Shown piece by piece: positions 46,729-55,534 of a DNA stretch of 64,000 bases (its first letter is position 1; every line of letters starts with the position of its first letter). The DNA is from Thalassobius vesicularis (GTDB taxonomy: Bacteria > Pseudomonadota > Alphaproteobacteria > Rhodobacterales > Rhodobacteraceae). The stretch is taken from NCBI RefSeq assembly GCF_004799325.1, contig NZ_SSMD01000001.1, positions 62,001 through 126,000 on the forward strand, read 5' to 3'. The notes under the pieces are model-generated. The model was not told the DNA's origin and did not search any database. It saw only the letters and a list, made by a program, of their open reading frames with translations. Made by a program: the position numbers and the translations under genes.

Positions 46729-48225
46729 GTGACCAAACCGAATTATATCGTCACCCCGAACACGTGGGATTTTCTGAAGTCACCGATGATCAAACCGACG
46801 GGTTTCCGCGAATATGACGCGCGCTGGAAATACCCCGACGAGATCAACCTGCCCGGCATGACGGCCCTCGGCCTGGGCATTGGCACCCAGATGCGCAAGC
46901 ACGGTCTGGAGCCGGTGATCGCCGTCGGCAACGACTACCGCGACTACTCGCTGGCGATCAAGAACGCGCTGGTGATCGGCCTGATGCAGGCGGGTATCCA
47001 GGTCAAGGATATCGGCCCTTGCATCACCCCCATGGCCTATTTCAGCCAGTTCCACCTGGACGCGCCCGCCGTGGCGATGGTGACGGCCAGCCACAACCCG
47101 AACGGCTGGACCGGGGTCAAGATGGGCTTCCAGCGTCCGCTGACCCACGGCCCCGACGAGATGGCCGAACTGAAAGACATCGTGCTGAACGGCAAGGGCG
47201 AACCGGCACCCGGTGGCGGTTATGAATTCGTCGATGGCGTCTGGGATGCCTACATGGACGATCTGGTCGGCGACTTCAAAATGTCCCGCAAGCTCAAGGT
47301 CGTCTGCGCCACCGGCAACGGCACAGCCTCGGCCTTTGCGCCGGCGCTGTTCGAACGCATCGGCGTGGAAATCGTCCCCAGCCATAACGAGCTGGACTAC
47401 ACCTTCCCCAACTACAACCCGAACCCCGAAGCCATGGAAATGCTGCATGACATGGCCGACAGCGTGAAGGCCTCGGGCGCCGATTTCGCGCTTGGCTTTG
47501 ACGGTGACGGCGACCGCTGTGGCGTGGTAGACGACGAGGGCGAAGAGATTTTTGCCGACAAGGTGGGCGTCATCATGGCGCGCGACCTGGCCAAGCTCTA
47601 CCCCGGCTCGACCTTCGTGGCCGACGTGAAATCGACCGGCCTCTTCGCCTCGGACCCCGAACTGCAAAAGCACGGCGTCAAGGCGGACTACTGGAAAACC
47701 GGCCACAGCCACATGAAGCGCCGCGTCCACGCCCTGGGCGCGCTGGCAGGCTTTGAAAAATCCGGCCACTACTTCCTGGCCGAACCGATCGGGCGCGGCT
47801 ACGACGACGGCATGCGCGTCGCGGTCGAGATCTGCAAACTGATGGACCGCAACCCCGACATGTCGATGTCGGACCTTCGCAAGGCCCTGCCGAAAACCTA
47901 CTCGACCCCGACCATGTCGCCCTATGCCGCCGACGAGGAAAAATACGACATCCTCGAGCGCATCGTGCAGAAACTGGTCGCCAAGGCCGACGCCGGCGAC
48001 AGCTTTGCCGGCAAAGCTGTCAAAGAGGTCGTCACCGTCAACGGTGCCCGCGTGATCCTGGAAAACGGCTCCTGGGGGCTGGTCCGTGCCTCGTCGAACA
48101 CCCCCAACCTGGTGGTGGTCTGCGAAAGCAGCGAAAGCGACGCCGAGATGCGCGCCATCTTCGCCGCCGTCGACGACGTCATCCGCACCGAACCCGGTGT
48201 CGGCGACTACGACCAGACCATCTGA
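46729..48225 (+). CDS. Phosphomannomutase/phosphoglucomutase
   Basis: A 498-residue alpha-D-phosphohexomutase. The catalytic phosphoserine is S121 in TASHNPNGW, the Mg site is D258-G-D-G-D-R, and KRRVHALGALAGFEKSGHYF and RASSNTPNL are the sugar- and phosphate-binding segments. The start is a GTG with only a weak ribosome site. It converts mannose- or glucose-6-phosphate to the 1-phosphate for sugar nucleotides, which fits the capsule export genes just before it. The family is like AlgC or ManB; I do not choose between them. Confidence 0.9.
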   Translation: MTKPNYIVTPNTWDFLKSPMIKPTGFREYDARWKYPDEINLPGMTALGLGIGTQMRKHGLEPVIAVGNDYRDYSLAIKNALVIGLMQAGIQVKDIGPCITPMAYFSQFHLDAPAVAMVTASHNPNGWTGVKMGFQRPLTHGPDEMAELKDIVLNGKGEPAPGGGYEFVDGVWDAYMDDLVGDFKMSRKLKVVCATGNGTASAFAPALFERIGVEIVPSHNELDYTFPNYNPNPEAMEMLHDMADSVKASGADFALGFDGDGDRCGVVDDEGEEIFADKVGVIMARDLAKLYPGSTFVADVKSTGLFASDPELQKHGVKADYWKTGHSHMKRRVHALGALAGFEKSGHYFLAEPIGRGYDDGMRVAVEICKLMDRNPDMSMSDLRKALPKTYSTPTMSPYAADEEKYDILERIVQKLVAKADAGDSFAGKAVKEVVTVNGARVILENGSWGLVRASSNTPNLVVVCESSESDAEMRAIFAAVDDVIRTEPGVGDYDQTI

Positions 48226-48243
48226 TCTCCCATCTCAACGGAA

Positions 48244-48271
48244 AAGGCCCGGCACTGAACCGCCGGGCCTT
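48244..48271 (+). terminator. Terminator after phosphomannomutase
   Basis: AAGGCCCGGC (48244-48253) pairs perfectly with GCCGGGCCTT (48262-48271), loop of eight bases, followed by CTTCTTTTT. It lies 18 bases after the stop codon. Confidence 0.85.
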
Positions 48272-48349
48272 CTTCTTTTTCCAAATATCCTGGGGGTGAA
48301 TGCGTTGAAAATGGCTGCATTTTCAACGCAGAGGGGGCAAAGCCCCCTT
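48272..48349. repeat. Intergenic repeat, family B, copy 2
   Basis: CTTCTTTTTCCAAATATCC, then TGGGGGTGAA, then TGCGTTGAAAAT (48301-48312) pairing perfectly with ATTTTCAACGCA (48319-48330), then AGGGGGC (48332-48338) pairing with GCCCCCT (48342-48348). The two stems follow each other. The element ends within the M3 peptidase stop codon on the other strand. The copy at 26581 keeps both stems with a few changes. Confidence 0.85.
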
Positions 48350-50361
48350 TAGGCCGCCAACCCACGCCCCTTCAGCAGGGCCTCGACCCCCGGCATCCGG
48401 CCGCGGAACGCCACATACAGCGCCTCGGCATCCTCGGAACCGCCGGTCGACAGAATGTTCGCCTGCAACGCTTGCGCGGTCGCCGCGTCAAACGCATCGC
48501 CCGCCTCCTCAAACGCCTCGAATGCGTCGGCATCCATCACCTCAGACCACATGTAGCTGTAATAGCCAGCGCTATAGCCGTCGCCCGCAAAAACATGCGC
48601 GAAATGCGGGGTGGCGTGGCGCATGGCGATCTGCTTGGGCATCCCCAGCCCGGCCAGAACCTCGGCCTGCATCGCCATCGGATCGGCCGGGGCGTCGCCG
48701 CGATGGAACGCCAGATCGACCAGCGCCGAGGCGACATATTCCACCGTCTGGAACCCCTGATCGAAATTCGCCGCGCCCAGCACCTTCTCCAACATCTCGG
48801 TCGGCATCGGTGCGCCGGTTTCGGCATGGGTTGCGAACTCGGCCAGCACCTGCGGCACCTCCAGCCAGTGCTCGTAGAGCTGCGAGGGCAGTTCCACGAA
48901 ATCCCGCGCGACCGAGGTGCCCGAGATGCTTTCATAGGTCACATCCGACAGCATCTGGTGCAGCGCGTGGCCAAATTCGTGGAACAGTGTCCGCGCGTCG
49001 TCATAGGACAGCAGCGCCGGGTCACCCTTGGCAAAGTTGCACACGTTGATCACGACCGGGGTCTGCACCTGCGGGAACTTCGCCTGCGCCCGCATCGCCG
49101 AGCACCACGCCCCCGAGCGCTTGGACCCGCGCGCGAAGTAATCGCCGATGAAAACGGCCACATGTTCGCCATTGCGCGTCACCTCCCACGCCCGACAATC
49201 GGGGTGGTACAAAGGCACGTCCAGCGGCGAAAACTCCAGGCCAAACAAGCGGTTGGCGCAGGCGAACGACGCTTCGATCATGCGGTCCAGCTGCAGGTAG
49301 GGCTTCAGCGCGGCCTCATCCAGATCATGTTCAGCCTTGCGACGGCGTGCAGCGTAATAGTGCCAGTCCCAGGCCTCCAGATCGCCGTTGATACCGTCCG
49401 CGTGCATCATGTCCTCCAGCACCTTGGCGTCGGCCTCGGCGCGGGCTTTGGCGGGGGTCCAGACGGCCATCAACAGCTCTTCGACGCGCTCGGGCGTCTT
49501 GGCCATCTCGGTTTCCAGCTTGTAGGCAGCAAAGCTGTCATAGCCCAAAAGCTGAGCCCGTTCCTGGCGCAACGTAAGAATTTCGGCCGAAATCGTACGA
49601 TTGTCCGTCTCGCCCCCATTGGCCCCGCGCGCGATGAACGCCTTGTAGGCCACCTCGCGCAGATCGCGCCGGGACGAGAATTGCAAAAACGGCGTGATGA
49701 TCGAACGCGCCAGCGTCACCACCGGCCCTGCGACGCCCTTTTCCTGACCCGCCGCGCGCATCGCCTTGACCACGAAATCGGGCAGCCCGTCCAGATCGGC
49801 CTCGGTCAGCTCCATGAACCACGCGCGTTCGTCCGCCAGCAGGTTCTGGGTGAATTGCGTGCCGAGCGAGGCCAGACGCGACTTGATCTCGGCCATGCGA
49901 GCATCCTGCGCCCCCTCCAGCGCTGCACCCGAGCGCACGAAGCCGCGATGCGTCAGCATCAGCACGCGCGCCTGTTCGGCGATCAGGCCCAGATCATCCT
50001 TGCGCGCCCACAGATCGGCCACCCGCCCGAACAGCGCCTTGTTCGAGGAAATCGCCGCCCAATGAGCTGCCAGCTTGGGGGAAAACTCGGTCTGCAGCGC
50101 CTCGCGCGCGGGGGTGCTGTCCGCGCCCGAGACCGTGTAGAACACCGACAGAACCTGATCCAACGCCTTGCCTGCGGTCTCTAGCGCCTCGACGGTATTG
50201 GCGAATGTCGGGGCTTCGGGATTGTTGGCAATCGCCGCGATCTCGGCCTTGTGCGCCTCCAGCGCCTCGGCAAAGGCGGGGGCGAAATCCTCGTCCTTGA
50301 TGGCATCGAAGGGGGCCAGTTCGAACGGCGTATCCCAGTGGGACAAAAGCGGATTGGTCAT
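48349..50361 (-). CDS. M3 family oligopeptidase
   Basis: A 670-residue cytoplasmic zinc metallopeptidase of the thimet/oligopeptidase A group. The zinc motif is H461-E462-F-G-H465 in LFHEFGHALHQML. The N-terminus NPLLSHWDTPFELAPFDAI is that of PrlC or Dcp-like peptidases. Start 50361 has AAAGGAG about eight bases upstream; the longer frame to 50445 is rejected. It degrades short peptides. Choosing between oligopeptidase A and dipeptidyl carboxypeptidase is not possible from motifs alone. Confidence 0.93.
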   Translation of the reverse strand: MTNPLLSHWDTPFELAPFDAIKDEDFAPAFAEALEAHKAEIAAIANNPEAPTFANTVEALETAGKALDQVLSVFYTVSGADSTPAREALQTEFSPKLAAHWAAISSNKALFGRVADLWARKDDLGLIAEQARVLMLTHRGFVRSGAALEGAQDARMAEIKSRLASLGTQFTQNLLADERAWFMELTEADLDGLPDFVVKAMRAAGQEKGVAGPVVTLARSIITPFLQFSSRRDLREVAYKAFIARGANGGETDNRTISAEILTLRQERAQLLGYDSFAAYKLETEMAKTPERVEELLMAVWTPAKARAEADAKVLEDMMHADGINGDLEAWDWHYYAARRRKAEHDLDEAALKPYLQLDRMIEASFACANRLFGLEFSPLDVPLYHPDCRAWEVTRNGEHVAVFIGDYFARGSKRSGAWCSAMRAQAKFPQVQTPVVINVCNFAKGDPALLSYDDARTLFHEFGHALHQMLSDVTYESISGTSVARDFVELPSQLYEHWLEVPQVLAEFATHAETGAPMPTEMLEKVLGAANFDQGFQTVEYVASALVDLAFHRGDAPADPMAMQAEVLAGLGMPKQIAMRHATPHFAHVFAGDGYSAGYYSYMWSEVMDADAFEAFEEAGDAFDAATAQALQANILSTGGSEDAEALYVAFRGRMPGVEALLKGRGLAA

Positions 50362-50417
50362 GCGAAGTCTCCTTTGGAGCAACAGGTAATCACCCCGTCG
50401 CGGCCCGTCCAGAGCGC

Positions 50418-51452
50418 CTAGTGCATTCCCCCGCAAACCGGGCAATCGGCGCGCTTTTTCAGGGTGATCTTGCGGGTCTCACCCCAAAGCGCGTCATAAA
50501 TCAGCATCTCGCCACGCAGGGGCGCGCCTGCCCCGGCGATCAGTTTGACCGCCTCGACCGCCATCATCGCGCCGATCACACCGGGCAAGGGGCCGATCAC
50601 CCCGGCCTCGGCACAAGACGGGGCCAGACCTGCGGCAGGGGCCTGCGGAAACACGCATTGATAGCAGGGGCCGCCCTTGGCCGGGTCGAAGACGCTGATC
50701 TGCCCCTCCCACTGCGCCAGTGCGCCCGAGATCAGCGGGATCCCCCGCTTCACCGCCGCCGCATTCGCCAAATAGCGCGTGGTGAAATTGTCGGTACCGT
50801 CCAGCACCAGATCATACTCGGCGAACAGCGCCTCGGCATCCTCGGCGGCCAGACGGCGCTTGTAGGGGCGCACGGTGACAAAGGGGTTCTGCGCCTCCAT
50901 CGCCTTTTGCGCGGAAAACACCTTGGGCATCCCGATGGCCGCGTCCGAATGGATCACCTGCCGCTGCAGGTTCGAGTTGTCCACCTCGTCATCATCAATG
51001 ACCCCGATGGTGCCGACACCCGCCGCTGCCAGATACAACAAGGCGGGCGAGCCCAGCCCCCCGGCCCCGATCACCAGAACACGAGCATTCTTCAGCCGTT
51101 TCTGGCCCTTGCCACCGATTTCCCGCAGCACGATGTGGCGGGCATAGCGGTTCAATTCGGTCTCGGTGAAGGTCTGCGGCGCGGCCTCAACCACCGGAAC
51201 CGCCCGCGCCCGCAGCCAGCGCAACCCGGCGCGATAAGCCAGCACCAGAGCGGCAATCCCCCCCAGCATCAGCCACGGCACAACGCTGCCGCCCGTGTTC
51301 AGCCGCAGGACATGCCCTTCGGGCAGCACAAGGTGAACCAACACCACCGCCGCCCACAGCGCACCCAGCATCACCGCGCGCACCCGGATCGGCGCCTTCA
51401 TCACAACGCCCATCCCCCAGAGCGCCGCCGCCATCGCCAAGACCAGCCCCAT
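50418..51452 (-). CDS. HesA/MoeB/ThiF family adenylyltransferase with membrane N-terminus
   Basis: A 344-residue E1-like enzyme. The first 75 residues contain two or three hydrophobic segments, not found in E. coli MoeB or ThiF. The catalytic part begins LNRYARHIVLREIGGKGQ and has the ATP loop VIGAGGLGSPAL, the DDDEVDNSNLQRQ adenylation segment, DGTDNFTTRYLAN, and the zinc pairs CYQCVF and CPVCGG. It would adenylate a MoaD- or ThiS-like protein. It is translationally coupled to dut (TGATG). Confidence 0.87.
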   Translation of the reverse strand: MGLVLAMAAALWGMGVVMKAPIRVRAVMLGALWAAVVLVHLVLPEGHVLRLNTGGSVVPWLMLGGIAALVLAYRAGLRWLRARAVPVVEAAPQTFTETELNRYARHIVLREIGGKGQKRLKNARVLVIGAGGLGSPALLYLAAAGVGTIGVIDDDEVDNSNLQRQVIHSDAAIGMPKVFSAQKAMEAQNPFVTVRPYKRRLAAEDAEALFAEYDLVLDGTDNFTTRYLANAAAVKRGIPLISGALAQWEGQISVFDPAKGGPCYQCVFPQAPAAGLAPSCAEAGVIGPLPGVIGAMMAVEAVKLIAGAGAPLRGEMLIYDALWGETRKITLKKRADCPVCGGMH

Positions 51453-51916
51453 CAGCCCCGCCCGGTCGAGCCGAACCCGCCCTCGCCACGGTCCGTTTCA
51501 CTCAACGCCCCGGCCATCACGAACGCAGCCTGCACCACCGGTGCCACCACCATCTGCGCAATCCGATCACCATGCGCGATGTGGAACGACTGATCCCCCG
51601 CATTCATCACGATCACCCCCAAAGGCCCGCGATAATCGCTGTCGATCGTCCCCGGACTGTTGGGCAGTGTGATCCCATGCTTCAGCGCCAACCCGGAACG
51701 AGGGCGGATCTGCACCTCGTACCCCTGCGGGATTTCCAGCTTCAGCCCCGTCGGCACCAGCGCGCGCGCACCGGGGGCCAGAACAACGCCCTCGTCCCGC
51801 CGCGCCGCGTCGAAATTCGCGCGCAGATCAGCGCCCGCCGCGCCGGCGGTTTCGTATGACGGCAAAGGCAAACCGCGATCTGCCTCTTCAGTCCACATCA
51901 GCGCGACAGTCACCAT
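51452..51916 (-). CDS. dut: Deoxyuridine 5'-triphosphate nucleotidohydrolase
   Basis: A 154-residue trimeric dUTPase. The five motifs are seen in order: [45 protein letters not shown], and the C-terminal [11 protein letters not shown] that closes the active site. It removes dUTP and gives dUMP. Start 51916 (MVTVALMW) was chosen from family length, since the longer frame runs through a repeat element. It lies between coaBC and the MoeB-like gene; dut next to coaBC is common in alphaproteobacteria. Confidence 0.95.
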   Translation of the reverse strand: MVTVALMWTEEADRGLPLPSYETAGAAGADLRANFDAARRDEGVVLAPGARALVPTGLKLEIPQGYEVQIRPRSGLALKHGITLPNSPGTIDSDYRGPLGVIVMNAGDQSFHIAHGDRIAQMVVAPVVQAAFVMAGALSETDRGEGGFGSTGRG

Positions 51917-51930
51917 GACGCCTTCTTCCT

Positions 51931-51964
51931 CTTCTTTCTGAGCCAAAATACTCCCGCCGGAGGC
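51931..51964. repeat. Intergenic repeat, family A, between coaBC and dut
   Basis: CTTCTTTCTGAGCCAAAATA followed by CTCCCGCCGGAGGC. The core matches the copies at 33532 and 41138, and the end CTCCCGCCGGAGGC is itself a small stem. On the minus strand it fills most of the 55-base coaBC-dut gap within one operon, so here it does not separate convergent genes. Confidence 0.7.
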
Positions 51965-51971
51965 ATCCGCA

Positions 51972-53168
51972 CTATCCGACCAAAGCCCCGGCAATCCGTT
52001 GCGCCAGTCGCTCCGCCACGGCGTCCTTGGCCATCTTCGGCCAATCCTCGACGCCGTCGTCGCTGATCACATGAACGGTGTTCTGTGTACCCCCGAACGT
52101 CCCCGTCGCGGGCGAGACGTCATTGGCTACGATCCAGTCACAGCCCTTGCGCAGCCGCTTGGCGGTGGCGTGGGCGATCACGTTGTCGGTCTCGGCGGCA
52201 AAGCCAACCACCAGCGGCGGGCGCCCCTTGGTCATCTGGCTGACGGTCGCCAGAATGTCGGGGTTCTCGGCAAAGCTCAGGGTGGGGATTTCGCCCTTTT
52301 CCTTTTTCATCTTCGAACTGGCCGCCTGCGCCACACGCCAATCTGCCACGGCCGCAGCAAACACCGCCGCATCGGCGGGAAGAGCGGCCTGAACGGCATC
52401 CAGCATCTGCACGGCGGTTTCCACGCGCACCACCTGCACGCCCTCGGGCGGCGGCACATCTGCGGGGCCGGTCACGAACACCACCTCGGCCCCCAGCGCG
52501 ACCAGTGCCTTGCCAATCGCCGTGCCCTGCGCGCCGGACGAGCGGTTCGAGATATAGCGCACCGGGTCAATCGGTTCCTGCGTCGGGCCCGAGGTGACGA
52601 TCACCCGTTTGCCCTTCAGTGGCCCGTCCGACAGCGCAGCCTCGGCGGCGGCGACGATTTCCAGCGGTTCGGACATCCGGCCCGGACCGTATTCGCCGCA
52701 AGCCATGTCGCCTTCGTTCGGGCCGATCACGCGGATGCCATCGGCCTTCAGCGTGGCCAGGTTGCGCTGCGTTGCCGGGTGATCCCACATCCGCACGTTC
52801 ATGGCGGGGGCGATCATCACCGGTGTGTCCGTCGCCATCAGCAGGGTCGAGGCCAGATCATTCGCCAGCCCGTTCGCCATCTTGGCCATCAGGTCCGCCG
52901 TTGCGGGGGCCACGATCACCAGATCGGCGCTGCGCGACAGCTGAATATGGCCCATCTCGGCCTCGGTGGTCAGGTCGAACAGCTGGGTGTGCACCGGCGT
53001 TCCGGCCACTGCGGCCACGGTCAGGGGCGTCACGAATTCGGCCCCGGCAGACGTCAGGACCGGCGTCACGCTCGCCCCGCGTTCGCGCAGGCGGCGGATC
53101 AGGTCAGGCGTCTTGTAGGCCGCGATTCCGCCGCCGATAATCAACAGGATACGCTTGTTTGCCAGCAT
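51972..53168 (-). CDS. coaBC: Phosphopantothenoylcysteine decarboxylase/synthetase
   Basis: A 398-residue bifunctional enzyme of coenzyme A synthesis. The N-terminal CoaC flavoprotein part has [22 protein letters not shown] with the substrate-side residues, and the PAMNVRMW motif. The C-terminal CoaB part has [22 protein letters not shown] and [19 protein letters not shown] is four bases before the ATG at 53168. It makes 4'-phosphopantetheine from phosphopantothenate and cysteine. Confidence 0.95.
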   Translation of the reverse strand: MLANKRILLIIGGGIAAYKTPDLIRRLRERGASVTPVLTSAGAEFVTPLTVAAVAGTPVHTQLFDLTTEAEMGHIQLSRSADLVIVAPATADLMAKMANGLANDLASTLLMATDTPVMIAPAMNVRMWDHPATQRNLATLKADGIRVIGPNEGDMACGEYGPGRMSEPLEIVAAAEAALSDGPLKGKRVIVTSGPTQEPIDPVRYISNRSSGAQGTAIGKALVALGAEVVFVTGPADVPPPEGVQVVRVETAVQMLDAVQAALPADAAVFAAAVADWRVAQAASSKMKKEKGEIPTLSFAENPDILATVSQMTKGRPPLVVGFAAETDNVIAHATAKRLRKGCDWIVANDVSPATGTFGGTQNTVHVISDDGVEDWPKMAKDAVAERLAQRIAGALVG

Positions 53169-53212
53169 CTTGTCCCCCCGAATAGATCGCGCCGACACTA
53201 GGATCAAGCACG

Positions 53213-53228
53213 CGGGCTGACAAGCCCG
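53213..53228. other. Small hairpin between chaN and coaBC
   Basis: CGGGCT, tetraloop GACA, AGCCCG. It lies 13 bases after the chaN stop codon on the minus strand. There is no T-run, so at most it is a weak stop or RNA end element between the rpoH-chaN and coaBC-dut groups. Confidence 0.4.
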
Positions 53229-53240
53229 GTTACCGCCCGC

Positions 53241-54035
53241 TTAGCGGAACGCCTTGCACGGATCTTCGCGCGGGGCGGCTGGGGCGGACAGGGTGATGTC
53301 GTAAGAGGGATCGGCGGTTTCGTCATCCTCGGTCTGGCCGACGACGAATTGCGAGACCTCGGGGCGGACATGGGCCACAACCGCGGGCGCGCCCCAATCC
53401 TTGCGTGCGTGGCCGTTGCCGGTGATGACCATGACAGGCCCGCCGGTTTCGTCGACCGCCTGCAACACGGCCCGCGCAATTACCGCGTCGCGCAGGCGCT
53501 GCACGTCGACCATGACGGGCAGCATTTCGTCTGGCAGGGCGTTGCAATGCGCCTCTTCTTGCAGGGCTTCGCGCTGTTCCTGCTGGTCTTCGGACAGGGG
53601 TGTCGTCAGCCCGTACGCCTCGGCCTCTGGCCCGAACCAGTCGGATATGCCGGATTTCATCGCCTCACGGGTCGCCTCTCGCGGGACGGCAGCGCCGTAG
53701 ATTACGGCGTTCGGGGCGGCGGCGAAAATCGGGTAGTACATCGCGAAACCCGGCCAGCCGGTATCGGCCCAGCCAAGCGCCGCTTCGAGCGATGCCTGAT
53801 CGCCACGGACCGAGCCAACGGCCATCTGCGCCTGATCGGGCGTCAGCATTTCGAACACCAGGGCGCGCGGTTTGTACCGCGCCACATAGTCTGCCTGGCG
53901 CTGGTGGTGGACCGGGTTGTCGTGGGTTTCGCCCAGGTAGATCACCTCGGACGTGGCCATCTGGTCTTGGACCGGCTGGGCAAGCAACGGCTGCCCGGCC
54001 AGTACCAGCGAAAAAATCAGGGAAACTGCTTTCAT
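53241..54035 (-). CDS. ChaN family protein, secreted
   Basis: A 264-residue protein with a signal peptide (about residues 1-19, KAVSLIFSLVLAGQPLLAQ) without a lipobox. The ChaN domain is marked by YLGETHDNPVHHQRQADYV, GDQASLEAALGWADTGWPGF, and VITGNGHARKDWG. ChaN proteins bind haem and are related to the Tiki peptidase fold. Its ATG overlaps the rpoH stop codon by four bases, so a periplasmic haem-linked protein is made together with a stress sigma factor. The final C-x-x-F end is short. Confidence 0.86.
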   Translation of the reverse strand: MKAVSLIFSLVLAGQPLLAQPVQDQMATSEVIYLGETHDNPVHHQRQADYVARYKPRALVFEMLTPDQAQMAVGSVRGDQASLEAALGWADTGWPGFAMYYPIFAAAPNAVIYGAAVPREATREAMKSGISDWFGPEAEAYGLTTPLSEDQQEQREALQEEAHCNALPDEMLPVMVDVQRLRDAVIARAVLQAVDETGGPVMVITGNGHARKDWGAPAVVAHVRPEVSQFVVGQTEDDETADPSYDITLSAPAAPREDPCKAFR

Positions 54036-54910
54036 GACAGCAGTTGATGCACCTCTTCGGAATGCGCTTCAAGCTGTTTGCGCATCTTGGCAAAGGCGGC
54101 TGCCTCCAGCTGGCGGACGCGTTCCTTGGACAGGTTCAGCTCTTCGCCCAGCGATTCCAGCGTGCGGGGCGGTTCGCGCAATTTGCGTTCGCGGATGATG
54201 AACTGCTCGCGCTCGTTCAGCGAGCCGATCGCCTCGACCAGCCAGGTGCGCAGGGCGGCGCGGTCGTGCCGTTCCTCGACGATCTCCGAGGATTTGGCAC
54301 CTTCATCTTCCAGCGTGTCGATCCACTCGCGGCCGTCTTCGTCGCTGGATTGCGTCGCGTTCAGCGAGAAGTCAGAGCCGGACAGGCGTCCCTCCATCAT
54401 CTCGACGTCATGCAGGGGCACGCCGATCTCGGTCGAGATCATGTGGCGCATCTGGTGGCGGTCCAGCTCTTCGCCGCGCGACAGGGCTTCGCGCTCCAGC
54501 CGGGCCTGAACGCGGCGCAGGTTGAAGAACAGCGACTTCTGCGAGGAGGTGGAGCCGGTGCGCACCATCGACCAGTTGCGCATCACATAGTCCTGGATGC
54601 TGGCCTTGATCCACCAGACGGCATAGGTCGAAAACCGCACGCCGCGATCCGGGTCGAACTTGTCCGCGGCCTTCATCAGGCCCAGACCCGCCTCTTGGAT
54701 CAGGTCGTTCATCGGCGCGCCGTAGCGCTTGTATTTCGCCGCCATCGAGATCGCCAGACGCATATACGCCGTGATCAGACGATGCAGCGCGGCCTCGTCT
54801 CGTTGATCGCGCCAGGCATAGGCCAGCTGAAGCTCGGTTTCGGCGTCCAGCAGTTCGGCCTTCATTGCCACCCGCGACAGCGACAAGTCGTTCGGATAAT
54901 CAAGAGCCAT
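54032..54910 (-). CDS. rpoH: RNA polymerase sigma factor RpoH (RpoHII-like)
   Basis: A 292-residue sigma-32 family factor. Region 2 is YMRLAISMAAKYKRYG with DLIQEAGLGLM and FSTYAVWWIKASIQDYVMRNWS; the RpoH box is QKSLFFNLRR; region 4 is RTLESLGEELNLSKERVRQLE. The N-terminus MALDYPNDLSLSRVAMKAEL resembles Rhodobacter RpoHII more than RpoHI, which in that genus serves photo-oxidative stress. The start at 54910 is chosen from that similarity. An ECF-type promoter candidate precedes it. Confidence 0.92.
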   Translation of the reverse strand: MALDYPNDLSLSRVAMKAELLDAETELQLAYAWRDQRDEAALHRLITAYMRLAISMAAKYKRYGAPMNDLIQEAGLGLMKAADKFDPDRGVRFSTYAVWWIKASIQDYVMRNWSMVRTGSTSSQKSLFFNLRRVQARLEREALSRGEELDRHQMRHMISTEIGVPLHDVEMMEGRLSGSDFSLNATQSSDEDGREWIDTLEDEGAKSSEIVEERHDRAALRTWLVEAIGSLNEREQFIIRERKLREPPRTLESLGEELNLSKERVRQLEAAAFAKMRKQLEAHSEEVHQLLS

Positions 54911-54929
54911 CGGTACCACCCCAGGTTCA

Positions 54930-54943
54930 GGCACAGTTGTGCC
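54930..54943 (-). other. Hairpin in the rpoH leader
   Basis: GGCACA, two-base centre, TGTGCC, in the predicted rpoH leader, 19 bases before the ATG. It lies beside the GGGGTGG that may serve as ribosome site. Position suggests RNA-level control of translation, but the stem is short (six pairs). Confidence 0.4.
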
Positions 54944-54965
54944 CCTTTTTCATTAGGACCGTGAA

Positions 54966-54994
54966 TGATACGCACGACAAGCGCGTTTGGTTCA
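54966..54994 (-). promoter_or_regulatory. Candidate ECF-type promoter of rpoH
   Basis: On the minus strand TGAACC (54994-54989) and CGTATCA (54972-54966) are 16 bases apart. This resembles extracytoplasmic-function sigma promoters (GGAAC with CGT near the -10), and Rhodobacter rpoHII is known to depend on the ECF factor RpoE. The start site would lie about 50 bases before the ATG. Confidence 0.45.
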
Positions 54995-55012
54995 CAATAA
55001 GGTGTGCGAAAG

Positions 55013-55534
55013 ATGCTTGATAAACTGACCCTCGTTCTGGGCGGTGCCGGGTCGGGCAAGTCCCAATGGGCCGAAACCTTGGTGAAAAATGCCGGGGCCG
55101 ACCGGATTTACCTAGCCACCGCAAGGGTTTGGGATGACGAGATGCGCGACAAGGTGGATCGCCACCGGGTTCAGCGCGGCGACGGATGGACCACGATCGA
55201 AGCACCGATGCACATCGGCCCTGCGCTGACGCAGGCTCGGCCCGAGCAGGTGGTCCTGCTGGATTGCGCCACGATGTGGCTGTCGAACCATCTGCTGGAC
55301 GGCAGCGACATGGCATTGGCCGAGGCCGAGTTTCTGGCCGCGCTGGATGATTGCCGCGCCCCCGTTGTGATCGTCTCGAACGAGGTTGGCATGTCCGTCG
55401 TCCCCGAAAACGCGCTGGCGCGCCGGTTCCGCGACGCCCAGGGCGCGCTGAACCAACGTCTGGCCGCCCGCGCGGGACTGGTCGTGGCCGTGATGGCCGG
55501 ATTGCCACTGGCCCTGAAAGGAACCCTGCCATGA
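55013..55534 (+). CDS. cobU: Adenosylcobinamide kinase/guanylyltransferase
   Basis: A 173-residue bifunctional enzyme of cobalamin synthesis (CobU or CobP). The P-loop is GGAGSGKSQWAE, YLATARVWDDEM and HRVQRGDGWTTIE are family segments, and LLDCATMWLSN is the kinase motif. ATG 55013 is preferred to a GTG nine bases earlier. Its stop overlaps the next start by four bases. B12 supply is needed by ecm in this window. Confidence 0.93.
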   Translation: MLDKLTLVLGGAGSGKSQWAETLVKNAGADRIYLATARVWDDEMRDKVDRHRVQRGDGWTTIEAPMHIGPALTQARPEQVVLLDCATMWLSNHLLDGSDMALAEAEFLAALDDCRAPVVIVSNEVGMSVVPENALARRFRDAQGALNQRLAARAGLVVAVMAGLPLALKGTLP

